DNA from: Paenibacillus sp. FSL H8-0079
Lineage (GTDB): Bacteria; Bacillota; Bacilli; Paenibacillales; Paenibacillaceae
Reading direction: 5' to 3'
Length of the DNA stretch: 64,000 nucleotides
Assembly: GCF_037991315.1 (NCBI RefSeq)
Contig: NZ_CP150300.1
Coordinates: forward strand, 1-64,000
The position numbers and the translations under genes were made by a program. The notes below the pieces were generated by a model. The model saw only the letters and a list, made by a program, of their open reading frames with translations, was not told the origin of the DNA and searched no databases. Positions 34,546 to 43,462 of this stretch are shown piece after piece; positions within the stretch are counted from its first letter, which is position 1, and the number at the start of each line of letters is the position of its first letter.

Positions 34546-35091
34546 ATGATAAAAGAAGTCATTGTGGTGGAAGGCCGTGACGATACGGTAGCCATCCGTC
34601 GGGCCGTAGAAGCCGATACGATAGAAACGGGTGGATCAGCCATCAACCAACGCATTCTGAAGCGAATAGCGCTTGCTCAGGAGAGACGGGGAGTCATCGT
34701 ACTGACAGATCCGGATCATGCTGGCGAACGCATTCGTAAAATTATTGCGAATAAGGTCCCTGGTTGCAAGCATGCCTTCATTCCAGAAGCGGATGCGACG
34801 CGCAAAGGGGACATTGGGGTGGAGAACGCCTCACCGGAGGCGATTCGGCACGCGCTGGAACGCGTACATACTTCATACGAAGGTGCTCCGAGTCTGATCG
34901 ATTGGGAGGACCTGATCGCGGCAGGGCTTATCGTGCATCCGCAGGCTGCTGCACGTCGCATGGAGATGGGCAATCTGCTGGGTATTGGATATTGTAACGG
35001 GAAGCAGTTCCACAAACGTCTCAGTGTATTTCAGATTACACGGGAAGAGTTCTCTACAGCATTAGCGCAAATTGAACGTGAAGGATTGTGA
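34546..35091 (+). CDS. rnmV: Ribonuclease M5
   Basis: 181-residue TOPRIM nuclease that matures 5S rRNA in low-GC Gram-positives. The TOPRIM glutamate lies in [15 protein letters not shown] near residues 7-21, and the DxD-type motif in [14 protein letters not shown] near 52-65. The C-terminal half recognises the 5S precursor. ATG 34546 follows AAAGGAAG. It ends 4 bp before rsmA, so the two are coupled. Confidence 0.95.
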   Translation: MIKEVIVVEGRDDTVAIRRAVEADTIETGGSAINQRILKRIALAQERRGVIVLTDPDHAGERIRKIIANKVPGCKHAFIPEADATRKGDIGVENASPEAIRHALERVHTSYEGAPSLIDWEDLIAAGLIVHPQAAARRMEMGNLLGIGYCNGKQFHKRLSVFQITREEFSTALAQIEREGL

Positions 35092-35095
35092 GCAT

Positions 35096-35998
35096 ATGAA
35101 GGACATAGAAGAGACGATAGAAATTGCAACGCCCAAGCGAACCAAAGAGATTATTCAAAGACACGGATTCTCATTCAAGAAAAGTCTAGGTCAGAACTTT
35201 CTGATCGATCAAAATATACTAAACAAAATCGTTAATGCAGCCGATTTGGACGAGTCCAAGGGCGCGCTCGAGATCGGGCCAGGTATTGGGGCCCTTACGG
35301 AACGATTGGCTCGGGTAGCTGGTCCTGTCACAGCCGTAGAGATTGATCAGCGCTTAATCCCAATCCTGGGAGAAGTGATGCAGCCTTATTCAAATGTACG
35401 TGTTCATCATGGGGATGTGCTGAAGCTTGATCTGGCTGAGTTGTTTAATACGGATTTTGCATCCGTAGACAAAGTTAGTGTCGTGGCTAACCTGCCTTAC
35501 TATGTAACGACCCCGATCATGATGAAACTGCTGGAAGAGAAACTGCCGGTAGACAGCATCGTTGTCATGATTCAAAAAGAAGTGGCTGAACGCATGGCTG
35601 CTGCACCTGGATCAAAAGACTACGGTAGTCTGAGCATCGCAGTTCAGTACTACAGTATGCCGGAGCTTGTGTGTATTGTGCCTCCTACGGTCTTCATCCC
35701 GCAACCTAACGTGGAATCGGCTGTCATTAAGCTGAAGGTGCGTGAGCAACCGCCCGTGGAGATTCCGGATGAAGCACATTACTTCGAAGTGGTACAGGCT
35801 TCTTTTGCCCAGCGGAGAAAAACAATCTCGAACAACCTGAAGGCACGCTTCTTCACGAAGGAGAACCGGGAACAGGCAGACATTCTGCTGGAGCAGGCAG
35901 GTATTCAACCGTCCCGACGCGGAGAGACGTTAAGCCTGCAGGAGTATGCTACACTCAGCACCGTGATGTGGGAAGCAGGGGTACGCGCCGCGCTGTAA
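35096..35998 (+). CDS. rsmA: 16S rRNA dimethyladenosine transferase
   Basis: KsgA/RsmA dimethylates the two adjacent adenines near the 3' end of 16S rRNA. 300 residues, with [16 protein letters not shown] near 23-38, SAM motif [15 protein letters not shown] near 57, and the catalytic [10 protein letters not shown] near 131. ATG 35096 has AAGGA ten bases upstream, inside rnmV. A longer frame from 35072 would overlap rnmV and is less likely. Confidence 0.96.
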   Translation: MKDIEETIEIATPKRTKEIIQRHGFSFKKSLGQNFLIDQNILNKIVNAADLDESKGALEIGPGIGALTERLARVAGPVTAVEIDQRLIPILGEVMQPYSNVRVHHGDVLKLDLAELFNTDFASVDKVSVVANLPYYVTTPIMMKLLEEKLPVDSIVVMIQKEVAERMAAAPGSKDYGSLSIAVQYYSMPELVCIVPPTVFIPQPNVESAVIKLKVREQPPVEIPDEAHYFEVVQASFAQRRKTISNNLKARFFTKENREQADILLEQAGIQPSRRGETLSLQEYATLSTVMWEAGVRAAL

Positions 35999-36057
35999 AA
36001 TTTGAATGAACCAAACCGGGTCTCTGCCCATACGATGGGGTAGAGGTGATTACGTTG

Positions 36058-36954
36058 ATGAATATCGGAGACTTGGTCGTTCGGAAGTCATACGGCGGCG
36101 ATGTGACTTTTCGGGTGGAAGGCCTCCAGTTGGATGCTGCGGTCATTAAAGGGACTGAGTTCCGGCTGATTGCCGATTCCCCGGTGGACGATTTGATACA
36201 GGTTCCCTACGAACCGCAAAGCGCCAAGACCAGACAGGCGCATATTAAAGCACATCAGACCCTGTCCCGCCTGCAGCAGAATCGAATGGAACAGGCTGAG
36301 CGGAATCGTGAAGGTCTGGTGCAGGATTGGTCTGCACAGCAGGAACCGGCTTATTTTGAGATGCCTGGTAAGGTGCTTCATCTGGATGGAGATCCGAATT
36401 ATTTGAAAAAAAGTATGGATCTCTATGAGCAACTTCGTGTTCCCGCAGAGGGACAATATGTCCATGAATCGGCAATGGCAGATACCTTATACCGTTTATT
36501 ACCCAAAGTACGTCCGGATATCGTGGTCATTACGGGTCATGATGGGGTACTTAAGACACGACAGCCTTATGACTTATATAGTCTTGGTAGCTACAAGAAC
36601 TCACAAAATTTTGTGTCGGCCATTCAGGTGGCCAGACAATACGAACGCCACCTGGATGCACTCACCATTGTAGCAGGGGCCTGTCAGTCCCATTTTGAGG
36701 CACTGCTGCGCGCTGGAGCGAACTTTGCCAGTTCTCCGGGCCGAATTCTCATTCATGCACTTGATCCGGTCTATGTCGCAGCCAAGGCCTCCTTCACGTC
36801 TGTTCGGGATACCGTCAACATGAGTGATGTCTTGCACAATACCATCAGTGGTAGCCAGGGTGTGGGTGGTGTGGAGACACGAGGAAGTTACCGGGTAGGT
36901 CTGCCGGGATTGAATGATTTGTCCACGCTAAAAGTGAACCCATCGGCAGTCTGA
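36058..36954 (+). CDS. yabG: Sporulation-specific protease YabG
   Basis: About 298 residues. Recognised from IGDLVVRKSYGGDVTFRV at the N-terminus, from DIVVITGHDGVLK near 162, and from TIVAGACQSHFEALLRAGANFASSPGRILIHALDP near 206-240, where the Cys-His pair belongs to the likely cysteine-protease centre. In B. subtilis YabG is made in the mother cell under sigma-K and processes coat proteins. ATG 36058 is 9 bases after AGAGGTG. CATACGATG near 36030 is a loose -10 for sigma-K but is not convincing. Confidence 0.92.
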   Translation: MNIGDLVVRKSYGGDVTFRVEGLQLDAAVIKGTEFRLIADSPVDDLIQVPYEPQSAKTRQAHIKAHQTLSRLQQNRMEQAERNREGLVQDWSAQQEPAYFEMPGKVLHLDGDPNYLKKSMDLYEQLRVPAEGQYVHESAMADTLYRLLPKVRPDIVVITGHDGVLKTRQPYDLYSLGSYKNSQNFVSAIQVARQYERHLDALTIVAGACQSHFEALLRAGANFASSPGRILIHALDPVYVAAKASFTSVRDTVNMSDVLHNTISGSQGVGGVETRGSYRVGLPGLNDLSTLKVNPSAV

Positions 36955-36966
36955 TGTAGGCCATTT

Positions 36967-36991
36967 AAAGTCCCAATTTGGGGCTTTTTTT
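36967..36991 (+). terminator. Terminator after yabG
   Basis: AAAGTCCC pairs with GGGGCTTT (one G-U), with a 4-5 nt loop and a run of T residues. Confidence 0.8.
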
Positions 36992-37008
36992 GTTTGCAAA
37001 AAAATTCA

Positions 37009-37080
37009 TTGACAACAACTTTTTGATGCTGATATAATAATTAGTTTTGATTTGACAATGACTGTAAAATCCGGTATAAT
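37009..37080 (+). promoter_or_regulatory. Tandem consensus sigma-A promoters of veg
   Basis: Promoter 1 is TTGACA (37009-37014), an 18-bp spacer and TATAAT (37033-37038). Promoter 2 is TTGACA (37052-37057), a 17-bp spacer and TATAAT (37075-37080). All four hexamers are perfect, which agrees with veg being among the strongest growth-phase promoters in B. subtilis. Confidence 0.93.
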
Positions 37081-37107
37081 GGACAAGAAAAGAGGTGGTC
37101 GTCGACA

Positions 37108-37383
37108 ATGGCTAAAAACACGCTGTTGGATATCAAACGCAATCTCGACGCACATATAGGTCAGAAAATTATGTTGCGGGCTAATGGTGGCCGCCGTAAG
37201 ACCATTGAGCGTACGGGTGTATTGGAAGAAACGTACCCTTCTGTTTTTATCGTTAAGCTTGATGAAGAGCAAGAAACCTTCAAGCGAGTATCTTATAGTT
37301 ATGCGGATATACTTACGGAATCGGTGGAAGTCATGGTTTTTGACCCGGGCAGCCAGACGCATAGCTCCTACATGGAGACGTAA
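37108..37383 (+). CDS. veg: Veg protein
   Basis: 91 residues beginning [20 protein letters not shown], with [20 protein letters not shown] in the middle, matching the Veg family. In B. subtilis Veg stimulates biofilm formation by opposing the repressor SinR. It is a small beta-rich protein with no signal peptide. It has very strong promoters upstream and a strong terminator downstream, so it is a single-gene unit. Confidence 0.95.
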   Translation: MAKNTLLDIKRNLDAHIGQKIMLRANGGRRKTIERTGVLEETYPSVFIVKLDEEQETFKRVSYSYADILTESVEVMVFDPGSQTHSSYMET

Positions 37384-37397
37384 GTATCGTTTTACAG

Positions 37398-37429
37398 GCG
37401 ATTCGCCCCACTGGGCGGATCGCTTTTTT
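37398..37429 (+). terminator. Terminator after veg
   Basis: GCGATTCGCCC (37398-37408) pairs with GGGCGGATCGC (37413-37423), with a 4-nt loop and a T-run. Confidence 0.92.
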
Positions 37430-37481
37430 GTTTTTTACTAAATCACCAATTCGTCTCTAAAGGTAAAGCATACATACTCAG

Positions 37482-37511
37482 GAATGAGCGATGAATGGTC
37501 GCGGCATACTA
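37482..37511 (+). promoter_or_regulatory. Sigma-G-type promoter of the SASP gene
   Basis: GAATG (37482-37486), an 18-bp spacer and CATACTA (37505-37511) fit the forespore sigma-G consensus exactly. The leader to the ATG would be about 118 nt. Confidence 0.8.
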
Positions 37512-37635
37512 TTTGGACAGGTGAAGAAACAGTTTCCTAAGCAAATGCAGGAACTGAACTTGGCCTGATGGTAAAATGTCCAAAACGTGAACGAACTCAT
37601 CACATCATGAAGGATACTTTGGAGGAGGATGGTTC

Positions 37636-37812
37636 ATGAGTCGGAGAAGAAGAAGTGTCATGTCAGAGGATCTGAAGAATGAGCTGGCGAAAGACCTGGG
37701 TTTCTACGATACGGTGCAACAGGAAGGCTGGGGCGGAATTAAAGCCAAGGATGCAGGAAACATGGTAAAACGTGCAATTCAACTTGCTGAACAGGCTGCG
37801 CGCAAATCTTAA
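37636..37812 (+). CDS. sspF: Small acid-soluble spore protein, SspF/alpha-beta-like
   Basis: 58-residue protein starting [20 protein letters not shown], with [20 protein letters not shown] and [13 protein letters not shown] after it. This is very close to B. subtilis SspF in length, order and spacing. SASPs of this type coat and protect spore DNA. The SD GGAGGAGG lies about 8 bases upstream. Its sigma-G promoter and a strong terminator make it a single unit between veg and ispE. Confidence 0.95.
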   Translation: MSRRRRSVMSEDLKNELAKDLGFYDTVQQEGWGGIKAKDAGNMVKRAIQLAEQAARKS

Positions 37813-37830
37813 TCCGTTTCAAGCAGACTG

Positions 37831-37867
37831 AAAAGCGGGGAAATCCGTCAGGAATAACCCCGCTTTT
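37831..37867 (+). terminator. Terminator after sspF
   Basis: AAAGCGGGG (37832-37840) pairs with CCCCGCTTT (37858-37866) across a 17-nt loop; T residues follow. Confidence 0.8.
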
Positions 37868-37894
37868 TCCCCTTAGATGCGGAATACAAATGAC

Positions 37895-37923
37895 TTGACA
37901 GCCCCATTTTGATATAATATGTT
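37895..37923 (+). promoter_or_regulatory. Putative ispE promoter
   Basis: TTGACA (37895-37900), a 17-bp spacer and TATGTT (37918-37923). A perfect TATAAT lies inside the spacer but would be only 12 bp from the -35. Confidence 0.6.
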
Positions 37924-37952
37924 AAGTTGTCTTAGGGAAAAGGTGAGGACGG

Positions 37953-38816
37953 GTGAACGCCTTGAAAATTTACGAAAAAGCGCCTGCTAAAATTAATTTG
38001 ATGCTGGACGTTTTACATAAAAGAAGCGATGGATTCCATGAAGTTGAAATGATCATGACCATGGTCGATCTGGCTGATCGGCTGGAAATGTCGGAGCTGC
38101 CGCGAGATACCATTTTCATCTCCAGTCAGGCGGGATATATCCCGCTGGATGAGAAGAATCTGGCTTTCCAGGCAGCCAGACTCATTAAGGAGCGGTATAA
38201 CGTACGCACCGGCGTCCATATTCATCTGGATAAAAAGATTCCAGTTGCAGCCGGACTTGCAGGGGGTAGCAGTGATGCAGCAGCAGCACTGCGTGGATTA
38301 AACCGTCTGTGGCGGCTGAATATACCGGATCACGAACTTCAGGAGCTTGGAGCTGAACTCGGTTCGGATGTCCCATTCTGTATCACAGGAGGGACTGCAC
38401 TCGCTACAGGACGTGGTGAGAAATTGACTCCCATACCTAATCCGCCGCAATGCTGGGTGATTCTGGCCAAGCCTCCAATCAACGTCTCTACAGCCGATGT
38501 GTACGGACGGTTCCGTAGTGACAAGATCGTTCGTCATCCGAGTGCGGCCAAAATGGAGCAGGCTATTCGTAACCAATCATTTACGGAAGTATGTGACCAG
38601 ATGGGCAATGTACTTGAAGATGTAACATTGAAGCTGTATCCGGAAGTTCAGCATCTGAAGGATGCTATGATTCGACTGGGAGCAGACGGTGTGTTAATGT
38701 CCGGTAGCGGCCCAACGGTATTCGGTCTAGTCTCCAAAGAATCCAAGGTTGCCCGGATATACAATGGTCTGCGCGGCTTCTGCAAAGAAGTCTACGCTGT
38801 ACGTATGTTGACTTAA
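37953..38816 (+). CDS. ispE: 4-diphosphocytidyl-2-C-methyl-D-erythritol kinase
   Basis: GHMP kinase of the MEP isoprenoid pathway, 287 residues. It has [20 protein letters not shown] near 8-27 and the ATP-binding [20 protein letters not shown] near 97-116. The C-terminal [12 protein letters not shown] is near 250. GTG 37953 follows AGGTGAGG closely. The product leads to IPP and DMAPP for quinones and cell-wall lipid carriers. Confidence 0.96.
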   Translation: MNALKIYEKAPAKINLMLDVLHKRSDGFHEVEMIMTMVDLADRLEMSELPRDTIFISSQAGYIPLDEKNLAFQAARLIKERYNVRTGVHIHLDKKIPVAAGLAGGSSDAAAALRGLNRLWRLNIPDHELQELGAELGSDVPFCITGGTALATGRGEKLTPIPNPPQCWVILAKPPINVSTADVYGRFRSDKIVRHPSAAKMEQAIRNQSFTEVCDQMGNVLEDVTLKLYPEVQHLKDAMIRLGADGVLMSGSGPTVFGLVSKESKVARIYNGLRGFCKEVYAVRMLT

Positions 38817-38913
38817 AATTCGCTTTTATAATGTACAAACACGTATAAAGGTGGTATATTTTTAAATAATTATTCGGATTTAGATGTTTCCGTGATCGTG
38901 AGGATGGATCTCT

Positions 38914-39741
38914 GTGAAGAAGTTAAAACGAAGCGCAAGGCTGGTTGAAATGACGCAATACTTATTGTCCAGACCGCATACGGTTATACCCTTGACCACA
39001 TTTGCCGAACGCTATGGAGCCGCGAAGTCTTCGATTAGTGAAGATTTGGCGATTATCAAGGAAGTGTTCGAAGAAGGTGGGTCAGGAGAACTGCATACAC
39101 TGGCTGGAGCAGCCGGGGGAGTAAGATGGATTCCGAAGGTATCTCGAGAACTGGCACTGGCATTCGCGGAGCGACTGTCGACCCAGCTCGCGCAGCCTGA
39201 TCGGATCTTGCCTGGAGAATACCTGTACATGTCTGATTTGCTTGGACAACCCGCATTGATGAATGAAGCCGGCAAGATATTTGCAACGGCCTTTGGCAAT
39301 ATGAATATTGATGTGGTTATGACGGTAGAAACCAAGGGAATCCCACTGGCTTATGCGACCGGAGCCCAGCTCAACCTGCCTGTCGTGCTCGTACGCAGGG
39401 ACCATCAGGCTACAGAAGGATCGGCCGTAAGTATCAATTATGTATCTGGGTCCCATAAAAGTCTGCATACCATGTCCCTGTCCCGCAGGGCGATGCGTGA
39501 GCATTCCAGAGTACTCATTGTGGATGACTTCATGAAGGCCGGGGGTACGGTGCAAGGAATGATTGATCTTTTGGCCGAGTTTAATGCTACGGTAGCCGGG
39601 GTAGGGGTACTGGTTGAATCTGGTTCTGTAGATTCAGAGGAACGCCTGCTAACGGATTACGTCTCTCTGGCGAAGCTGACAGCGGTTGATGCCAAGAGCA
39701 GACACATTTCCGTCAAGCCTGGTAACTATTTCGACCTGTAG
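38914..39741 (+). CDS. purR: Purine operon repressor PurR
   Basis: 275 residues. An N-terminal winged-helix domain (about 1-74) is joined to a phosphoribosyltransferase-like domain. The PRPP-binding motif VLIVDDFMKAGGT is near 201-213. Gram-positive PurR binds PurBoxes and is released by PRPP. The GTG start at 38914 has GAGGATGG upstream. The PRPP synthetase gene prs lies 2.3 kb downstream, so maker and sensor of PRPP are neighbours. The yabJ gene that follows purR in B. subtilis is missing. Confidence 0.96.
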   Translation: MKKLKRSARLVEMTQYLLSRPHTVIPLTTFAERYGAAKSSISEDLAIIKEVFEEGGSGELHTLAGAAGGVRWIPKVSRELALAFAERLSTQLAQPDRILPGEYLYMSDLLGQPALMNEAGKIFATAFGNMNIDVVMTVETKGIPLAYATGAQLNLPVVLVRRDHQATEGSAVSINYVSGSHKSLHTMSLSRRAMREHSRVLIVDDFMKAGGTVQGMIDLLAEFNATVAGVGVLVESGSVDSEERLLTDYVSLAKLTAVDAKSRHISVKPGNYFDL

Positions 39742-39797
39742 AAAGATGACGAATTTTGTGTCGGTAAAGGTTCTTTTCCATCGACCTGGCACTAACG

Positions 39798-39890
39798 TTG
39801 TCGAATTGTGTATTAAATAAAAAAATTCCTGAAATTAGGAAATTTTTGTGGTTATAAAAAGAAGGAGTTCGTATAGGCTGTGTGGAATTA
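39798..39890 (+). promoter_or_regulatory. Sigma-H-type spoVG promoter with upstream Spo0A-box-like site
   Basis: GAAGGAGTT (39861-39869), a 12-bp spacer and GTGGAATTA (39882-39890) match the sigma-H consensus RnAGGAwWW / RnnGAATww closely. TTGTCGAA at 39798-39805 is a perfect Spo0A-box core about 55 bp upstream. B. subtilis spoVG is sigma-H dependent and repressed by AbrB. Confidence 0.82.
39821..39847 (+). terminator. Possible terminator after purR
   Basis: AAAAATTCCT (39821-39830) pairs with AGGAAATTTTT (39837-39847, one bulge). It is AT-rich but T-ended. Confidence 0.6.
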
Positions 39891-39929
39891 TACACCAAGT
39901 TCTGATGGAAAAAGGTGGTGAACACACAC

Positions 39930-40214
39930 ATGCAAATTACGGATGTCAGACTCCGCCGTGTCAACTCGGAGGGGAGAATGAAGGCTATCGCATCCATTAC
40001 CATCGATAACGAATTCGTCGTTCATGACATTCGTGTCATTGATGGTAACAACGGAATGTTTGTTGCTATGCCGAGCAAACGTACTCCGGACGGAGAGTTC
40101 CGTGATATCGCCCACCCGATCTCTTCCGGTACTCGTGAGAAGATTCAGGCAGCAGTTTTGACTGAATACGATCGCGCAGCAACTGAGGAAGAAGTCATTG
40201 AAGAAGGTGCCTGA
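39930..40214 (+). CDS. spoVG: Septation regulator / RNA-binding protein SpoVG
   Basis: 94 residues with the near-invariant SpoVG core [20 protein letters not shown] and [20 protein letters not shown], followed by [17 protein letters not shown]. It is a small nucleic-acid-binding regulator affecting asymmetric septation, cortex and, in relatives, virulence and RNA stability. ATG 39930 follows AAAGGTGGTG by about ten bases; a GTG at 39915 is inside the SD. The C-terminal tail is acidic (EEEVIEEG). Confidence 0.97.
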   Translation: MQITDVRLRRVNSEGRMKAIASITIDNEFVVHDIRVIDGNNGMFVAMPSKRTPDGEFRDIAHPISSGTREKIQAAVLTEYDRAATEEEVIEEGA

Positions 40215-40237
40215 GAACATTATTGGGGTTCGAAGGA

Positions 40238-40275
40238 AAAGAGAGCCATGTCTTATGGCTCTCTTTTCTTTTTGA
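40238..40275 (+). terminator. Terminator after spoVG
   Basis: AAAAGAGAGCCAT (40238-40250) pairs with ATGGCTCTCTTTT (40256-40268) around a 5-nt loop; CTTTTT follows. Confidence 0.93.
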
Positions 40276-40560
40276 CCGGAATAAGATATATTCAGTATTG
40301 AGTTTATTAGCAGAGAACAAAAAGCGCATCGTGCGCTTGGTGGCAGGGCGGCATCTTAGGAATCATTGGGATTCGGTTAAGCTCGCAGGTACACGGCGTA
40401 TACATATAGGTCACGATTCGTTGGTGTCCGCGTTGTTACGTGTGATTACAGAGACAGCAGGCGATGAACAGGACCGGCTTGAAGCCGGCTGAACGATACT
40501 CATTGGATATAGATCAGCAATGCATTTCAATGGGATTTTCAGAACAGGAGGTCGTTAATT
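40276..40560 (+). other. spoVG-glmU spacer with an unassigned open frame
   Basis: A frame runs from about 40304 (TTG) to 40492 and reads as a basic, protein-like peptide of about 62 residues ending ITETAGDEQDRLEAG. It has no visible SD and no family I recognise. A longer version would start inside the spoVG terminator. The glmU SD AGGAGG (40546-40551) follows. I list it as unresolved rather than as a gene. Confidence 0.35.
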
Positions 40561-41961
40561 TTGAAACGAATGGCAATCGTTCTTGCCGCAGGGCAAGGGA
40601 AACGAATGAAATCAAAATTGTACAAAGTACTGCATCCCGTATGCGGCAAACCTATGGTTGGACACGTGCTGGATGCAGCACTCAGCGCAGGCATTGAACG
40701 CAGTGTGGTTGTAGTCGGTCATGGTGCCGAAGCGGTGCAGTCATTTTTGGGTTCCAGAGCGGAGTATGCACTTCAGGCGGAACAACTGGGTACAGGTCAT
40801 GCTGTGAAGCAGGTTAAATCCTTGCTTGGCGGTGAAACTGGCTCTACGATTGTGGTCTGTGGAGATACACCACTTGTGACCAGTGAGACGTTGGAAGGTC
40901 TGATGAAGCTGCATGAGAGCAGCGGAGCAGCAGCTACAGTTCTTACGGCTCAGTTGGACAATCCCAAAGGCTATGGCCGCGTCATTCGCGGAGAAGATGG
41001 GTCTGTACAACGGATTGTGGAACAAAAGGATTGCACAGAGCAGGAAGATGCTGTGAATGAGATTAACACGGGCACATACTGTTTTGATAATGCAAAATTG
41101 TTCGCAGCCCTGGAAAAAGTGACGAACCAGAACGCGCAGGGAGAGTACTATCTCACAGACGTGGTTGGCATTTTCCGCAATGATGGAGAAGTGGTTGAAG
41201 CTTACATGTCAGATGATATCGCAGAATCCATCGGGGTTAACGATCGACTCGCACTTTCGCAAGCCGAAGCCTTCATGCGTGAACGTCTTGCTGTACGCCA
41301 TATGTTGAACGGTGTTACGATCATTGATCCGTCATCGACATATATCGGAGCGGATGTTACGATTGGAGCAGATACGGTATTGTATCCGGGGACGATCCTC
41401 AAAGGCACAACTTCCATTGGTGAAGCATGCCATATTGGTCCTCAGGCGGATGTGGAAGACAGTGTTATTCAGGACGGAGTTACGATCAAACATTCGGTGT
41501 TGTCCAATGCCGAAGTTGGTTCTGATGCAACGGTAGGCCCATTTGCTAATTTGCGTCCAGGGACTAAACTGGGTCGCAACGTAAAAATTGGTAACTTTGT
41601 TGAAGTGAAAAATGCTACAATTGACGAAGGTTCCAAAGTATCTCATCTCAGCTATATTGGGGATGCCAAAGTAGGGAAAAACGTAAATGTTGGATGTGGG
41701 GCAATAACTGTCAATTATGATGGTTATAATAAAGCTGTGACAACGATTGAAGATGATGCTTTTGTAGGCAGCAACGTCAATCTGATTGCACCGATTACGG
41801 TAGGAAAAGGCGCTTATGTGGTTGCTGGCTCCACCGTTACCCATTCCGTTCCCGAGAATGACCTGGCCATTGCTCGTCCACGTCAGGAGAATAAACCTGG
41901 TTATGCGGAGAAGATTCGCGGACGTGCCAAAGCCAAGAAACAAAATGCCAAACCCCAATAA
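40561..41961 (+). CDS. glmU: Bifunctional UDP-GlcNAc pyrophosphorylase / GlcN-1-P acetyltransferase
   Basis: 466 residues. The N-terminal uridyltransferase has [19 protein letters not shown] near 7-25 and [11 protein letters not shown] near 76. From about 250 onward a left-handed beta-helix of hexapeptide repeats carries the acetyltransferase ([32 protein letters not shown]). It makes UDP-GlcNAc for peptidoglycan. TTG 40561 follows AGGAGG. glmU-prs adjacency is conserved. Confidence 0.97.
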   Translation: MKRMAIVLAAGQGKRMKSKLYKVLHPVCGKPMVGHVLDAALSAGIERSVVVVGHGAEAVQSFLGSRAEYALQAEQLGTGHAVKQVKSLLGGETGSTIVVCGDTPLVTSETLEGLMKLHESSGAAATVLTAQLDNPKGYGRVIRGEDGSVQRIVEQKDCTEQEDAVNEINTGTYCFDNAKLFAALEKVTNQNAQGEYYLTDVVGIFRNDGEVVEAYMSDDIAESIGVNDRLALSQAEAFMRERLAVRHMLNGVTIIDPSSTYIGADVTIGADTVLYPGTILKGTTSIGEACHIGPQADVEDSVIQDGVTIKHSVLSNAEVGSDATVGPFANLRPGTKLGRNVKIGNFVEVKNATIDEGSKVSHLSYIGDAKVGKNVNVGCGAITVNYDGYNKAVTTIEDDAFVGSNVNLIAPITVGKGAYVVAGSTVTHSVPENDLAIARPRQENKPGYAEKIRGRAKAKKQNAKPQ

Positions 41962-42061
41962 GGGGTTTTGATAACAAGATTGCCTCCCGAAGACCGGGAG
42001 GTGCCGACATGTCGCAGACGCTTATTGATTCCAATGAACCAGCACGGAGGGTTTTTATTTT

Positions 42062-43015
42062 ATGACTTATTTTGATTCGAAATTAAAAATATTTACTTGC
42101 AATTCTAACCCCAAGCTCGCCCATCAAATTGCTGATTATATCGGGATTCCTATGGGTGAATCTCACACAACCAGCTTCAGCGATGGCGAGATTCAAGTGA
42201 AACTCTCCGAGAGTGTTCGGGGTTGTCACGTCTACATCGTGCAGTCCACTTGCTTGCCGGTTAATGACAACCTGATGGAAATGCTCGTTATGATTGATGC
42301 ACTTAAACGGGCATCTGCCAAGACGATTAACGTCGTTATTCCTTACTATGGCTATGCAAGACAGGATCGCAAGGCACGTTCGCGTGACCCAATTACTGCG
42401 AAACTGGTTGCCAACCTGATCGAAAAAGCGGGTGCAACCCGTGTTATCGCGATGGACTTGCATGCAATGCAGATTCAGGGATTCTTCGACATTCCGGTCG
42501 ACCATTTGCTCGGCGTGCCGATTCTGGCTCAATATTTCCGGTCGAAACAGATCGAAAATCCAGTTGTTGTGTCACCTGACCACGGTGGCGTAGTCCGCGC
42601 ACGTAAACTGGCTGATTTCCTGAATGCACCTCTTGCGATTATCGACAAACGTCGTCCTGAGCCGAATGTGAGCGAAGTGATGAACATTATCGGTAACATC
42701 GAGGGTAAAACAGCCATTCTGATCGATGACATTATTGACACGGCGGGAACGATTGTACTGGGAGCGAATGCTCTGATGGAAGGCGGCGTGAAAGAAGTAT
42801 ACGCGTGCTGTACTCACCCGGTATTGTCGGGACCTGCGATGGAACGTTTGGAGAATGCACCATTGAAGGAAGTCATCGTAACGGATACGATTCCAATTAC
42901 GCATGCGAATCCGACAAGCAAACTCAAAGTGTTGTCTGTAGCGCCTTTGCTCGGAGAAGCAATTATCCGGGTTCATGAGGAATTGTCAATCAGCAAGCTG
43001 TTTGAAATTGAATAA
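42062..43015 (+). CDS. prs: Ribose-phosphate pyrophosphokinase
   Basis: 317 residues. The enzyme makes PRPP from ribose-5-phosphate and ATP for nucleotide, His and Trp synthesis. It has [17 protein letters not shown] near 38, [20 protein letters not shown] near 96-115, [17 protein letters not shown] near 167 and the PRPP loop [13 protein letters not shown] near 218-230. The SD GGAGGG is about ten bases before the ATG. It is downstream of glmU and near purR, whose ligand it makes. Confidence 0.97.
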   Translation: MTYFDSKLKIFTCNSNPKLAHQIADYIGIPMGESHTTSFSDGEIQVKLSESVRGCHVYIVQSTCLPVNDNLMEMLVMIDALKRASAKTINVVIPYYGYARQDRKARSRDPITAKLVANLIEKAGATRVIAMDLHAMQIQGFFDIPVDHLLGVPILAQYFRSKQIENPVVVSPDHGGVVRARKLADFLNAPLAIIDKRRPEPNVSEVMNIIGNIEGKTAILIDDIIDTAGTIVLGANALMEGGVKEVYACCTHPVLSGPAMERLENAPLKEVIVTDTIPITHANPTSKLKVLSVAPLLGEAIIRVHEELSISKLFEIE

Positions 43016-43037
43016 GGATGTCTGCATAAAGTAGTAG

Positions 43038-43076
43038 AGGGGTTACGTTTTCCGGTTCAATGGAAAATGTAACCCC
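43038..43076 (+). terminator. Long hairpin after prs
   Basis: AGGGGTTAC-G-TTTTCC (43038-43053) pairs with GGAAAA-T-GTAACCCCT (43062-43076). A small GGC/GCC stem and TTTT follow by 43094. Termination in both directions is plausible because a minus-strand ORF ends at 43121. Confidence 0.6.
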
Positions 43077-43120
43077 TGTCGGCGTGCCGTTTTATTAAAA
43101 GTGAAACAGACGCTGGTCAG

Positions 43121-43321
43121 TTAATACCCGGGGCGGGAGATAAATCGGAAACGACGCCGATGAAAAAGCGTGTCGGCAATCTCGACGAATTGGTTATCGA
43201 AACGAGTGATGAGACCAATCTCAATATGGGTGTCGCGGTCGTATACCTGTACAGGTACGTGATATTCGAGATGATAGATAAAATCGCTATGTTGAGTCAG
43301 TTGTCCGTTGTCTTCGCGCAA
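43121..43321 (-). CDS. Small protein of unknown function
   Basis: 66 residues from TTG 43321, which lies 6 bases after GGAAGGTGAG on the minus strand. The sequence reads as a plausible beta-rich protein (YHLEYHVPVQVYDRDTHIEI, then RFDNQFVEIADTLFHRRRFR). The frame stays open further upstream but without another good start. I recognise no family. It faces prs convergently and stands where B. subtilis has ctc. A plus-strand frame over the same DNA lacks an SD and is likely the shadow. Confidence 0.6.
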   Translation of the reverse strand: MREDNGQLTQHSDFIYHLEYHVPVQVYDRDTHIEIGLITRFDNQFVEIADTLFHRRRFRFISRPGY

Positions 43322-43462
43322 AACCCGCTCACCTTCCTGGGTTGATAAAATAATAACTGTGAATACTACAGTAAATTCGGATCTTTACTTTCCTGATATT
43401 ATATGAAATATAACATTCGAAGTCTATGCCTCACCTCAGGCTAATCCGAAGGAGGGAACAAG

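Noticed and set aside
36020..36040. Sigma-K promoter for yabG
   Set aside because: CATACGATG resembles a -10 but misses the final A and no convincing -35 could be set.
37911..37918. TATAAT as the -10 of ispE
   Set aside because: It is only 12 bp from TTGACA; the TATGTT at 17 bp fits better.
43160..43345. 61-codon plus-strand frame between prs and pth
   Set aside because: No SD, whereas the minus-strand frame on the same DNA has a good SD and a more protein-like sequence.
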